This document shows positions 63,533 to 64,000 of a stretch of 64,000 nt of DNA, piece after piece. The stretch covers positions 186,001 through 250,000 of the forward strand of contig NZ_LT635549.1 in assembly GCF_900120155.1 (NCBI RefSeq). The letters are read 5' to 3'. The position numbers and the translations under genes were made by a program. The notes beneath the pieces are model-generated. The model ran no database searches. It was not told the DNA's origin and saw only the letters and a program-made list of their open reading frames with translations. Each line of letters opens with the position of its first letter. Position 1 is the first letter of the stretch. The stretch is from Clostridium sp. Marseille-P3244. Lineage in GTDB: Bacteria > Bacillota > Clostridia > Lachnospirales > Lachnospiraceae.

Positions 63533-64000
63533 TTACTCTCCAAAATCTTCGTTCGTTAAGACCCATCTGTCATCTGGTACATCCACGTCCAGTATGATTT
63601 TTCCGTCTCTTTCCATAGTTAAATGAAAGCCCCAATCTTCCGGATCACATCCGTTAAGTATCTGATAAATTCCAACCTGTGTTGCCAATTTCACATAAGC
63701 CACCTGAAATCCTGCACTGCCGGCCTTTTCTCCCAGAACCATTCCCGCCTCATCATAATTCTCACTAATTTCTATCCAAATATCTTCTTTCTTTTCTGCT
63801 TCTTCTATATTTTCATTTATTATCAGCTTCACTTTATCTTTATATAATTCTTTTTGTTTTTCTGTCATCGTTAGAACAAGTGCATCTTCATCATTAACTT
63901 CAATATTTTTAAAATAATTATTATCTGTGTTTTCCTCTTTATATGATTGAAGCTGTTCTTCCGCACTCATTCCCGCTATTGCCCATATCGTTCCCGGCAA
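63533..64000 (-). CDS. Unknown protein, 5' end outside window
   Basis: At least 155 residues; the frame is open to the last base of the window, so the true start lies beyond 64000. The visible part is acidic and soluble: EELQ-type helix (SAEEQLQSYKEEN), EKQKELYKDKVKLIINENI, and an alpha/beta end with WGFHLTMERDGKIILDVDVPDDRW. No family recognised. It precedes the DcrB-like gene by 23 bases and belongs to the same operon. Confidence 0.6.
   Translation of the reverse strand: MPGTIWAIAGMSAEEQLQSYKEENTDNNYFKNIEVNDEDALVLTMTEKQKELYKDKVKLIINENIEEAEKKEDIWIEISENYDEAGMVLGEKAGSAGFQVAYVKLATQVGIYQILNGCDPEDWGFHLTMERDGKIILDVDVPDDRWVLTNEDFGE

Overview
The window reads as a chromosomal segment of an anaerobic, Gram-positive, gut-type Clostridia, most like a Lachnospiraceae. 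The evidence is AGGAGG ribosome binding sites throughout, a T-box leader, a short archaeal-type prolyl-tRNA synthetase, an oxygen-sensitive L-cysteine desulfidase family enzyme, an iron-type alcohol dehydrogenase and a type VIIb secretion locus. The genus cannot be fixed from sequence reading alone. No rRNA, tRNA, CRISPR array, integrase or transposase was seen.

Layout. 1-5.2 kb: the 3' part of a membrane sensor kinase (+), then a minus-strand MacB-type ABC exporter of ATPase, large accessory membrane protein and permease. 5.4-10.1 kb: the translation cluster rpsL-rpsG-fusA-tuf (minus) with its own promoter, a structured leader and a terminator; rpoB/rpoC are not next to it. 10.3-23.3 kb: a long co-directional minus-strand catabolic and transport cluster (L-cysteine desulfidase family, Gfo/Idh dehydrogenase, a small unknown, an FGE/C-type-lectin-fold protein, a complete Opp/Dpp-type ABC importer, a UroD-family protein, an ATC-hydrolase-family protein, an aldo-keto reductase, an aldose epimerase). 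23.6-26.3 kb: a ROK regulator and a divergent Fe-alcohol dehydrogenase. Three copies of a 23-bp palindrome lie just downstream of the -10 boxes of the desulfidase, ROK and dehydrogenase promoters, and so define a probable local ROK regulon. 26.4-30.8 kb: a cysteine synthase flanked by REP-like hairpins, T-box-controlled proS, and a MATE exporter.

30.9-64 kb: a type VIIb secretion (T7SSb) and polymorphic-toxin island, all on the minus strand. It contains full-length essC (1443 aa), small WXG100/DUF5082-like partners, two large candidate effectors, and a second, truncated EssC made of only the last two ATPase domains, which heads its own partner/effector/immunity cassette. Downstream is an array of about 20 membrane-anchored or lipoprotein genes in repeated paralogous families (called A-F here), including LRR proteins, DUF2007-domain membrane proteins and DUF5050-like proteins. 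Several members are visibly broken, chimeric or tandemly duplicated. The core genes esaA, essA, essB and esaB are not in the window and may lie beyond 64 kb.

How it fits together: EssC, with core components outside the window, would export the large effectors together with their small helical partners. The membrane-anchored genes immediately downstream of each effector are the likely immunity proteins. The remaining repeated genes look like an accumulated, recombining store of orphan immunity genes. The orphan EssC C-terminal module plus its cassette looks like a unit that could change the substrate specificity of the secretion system by recombination.
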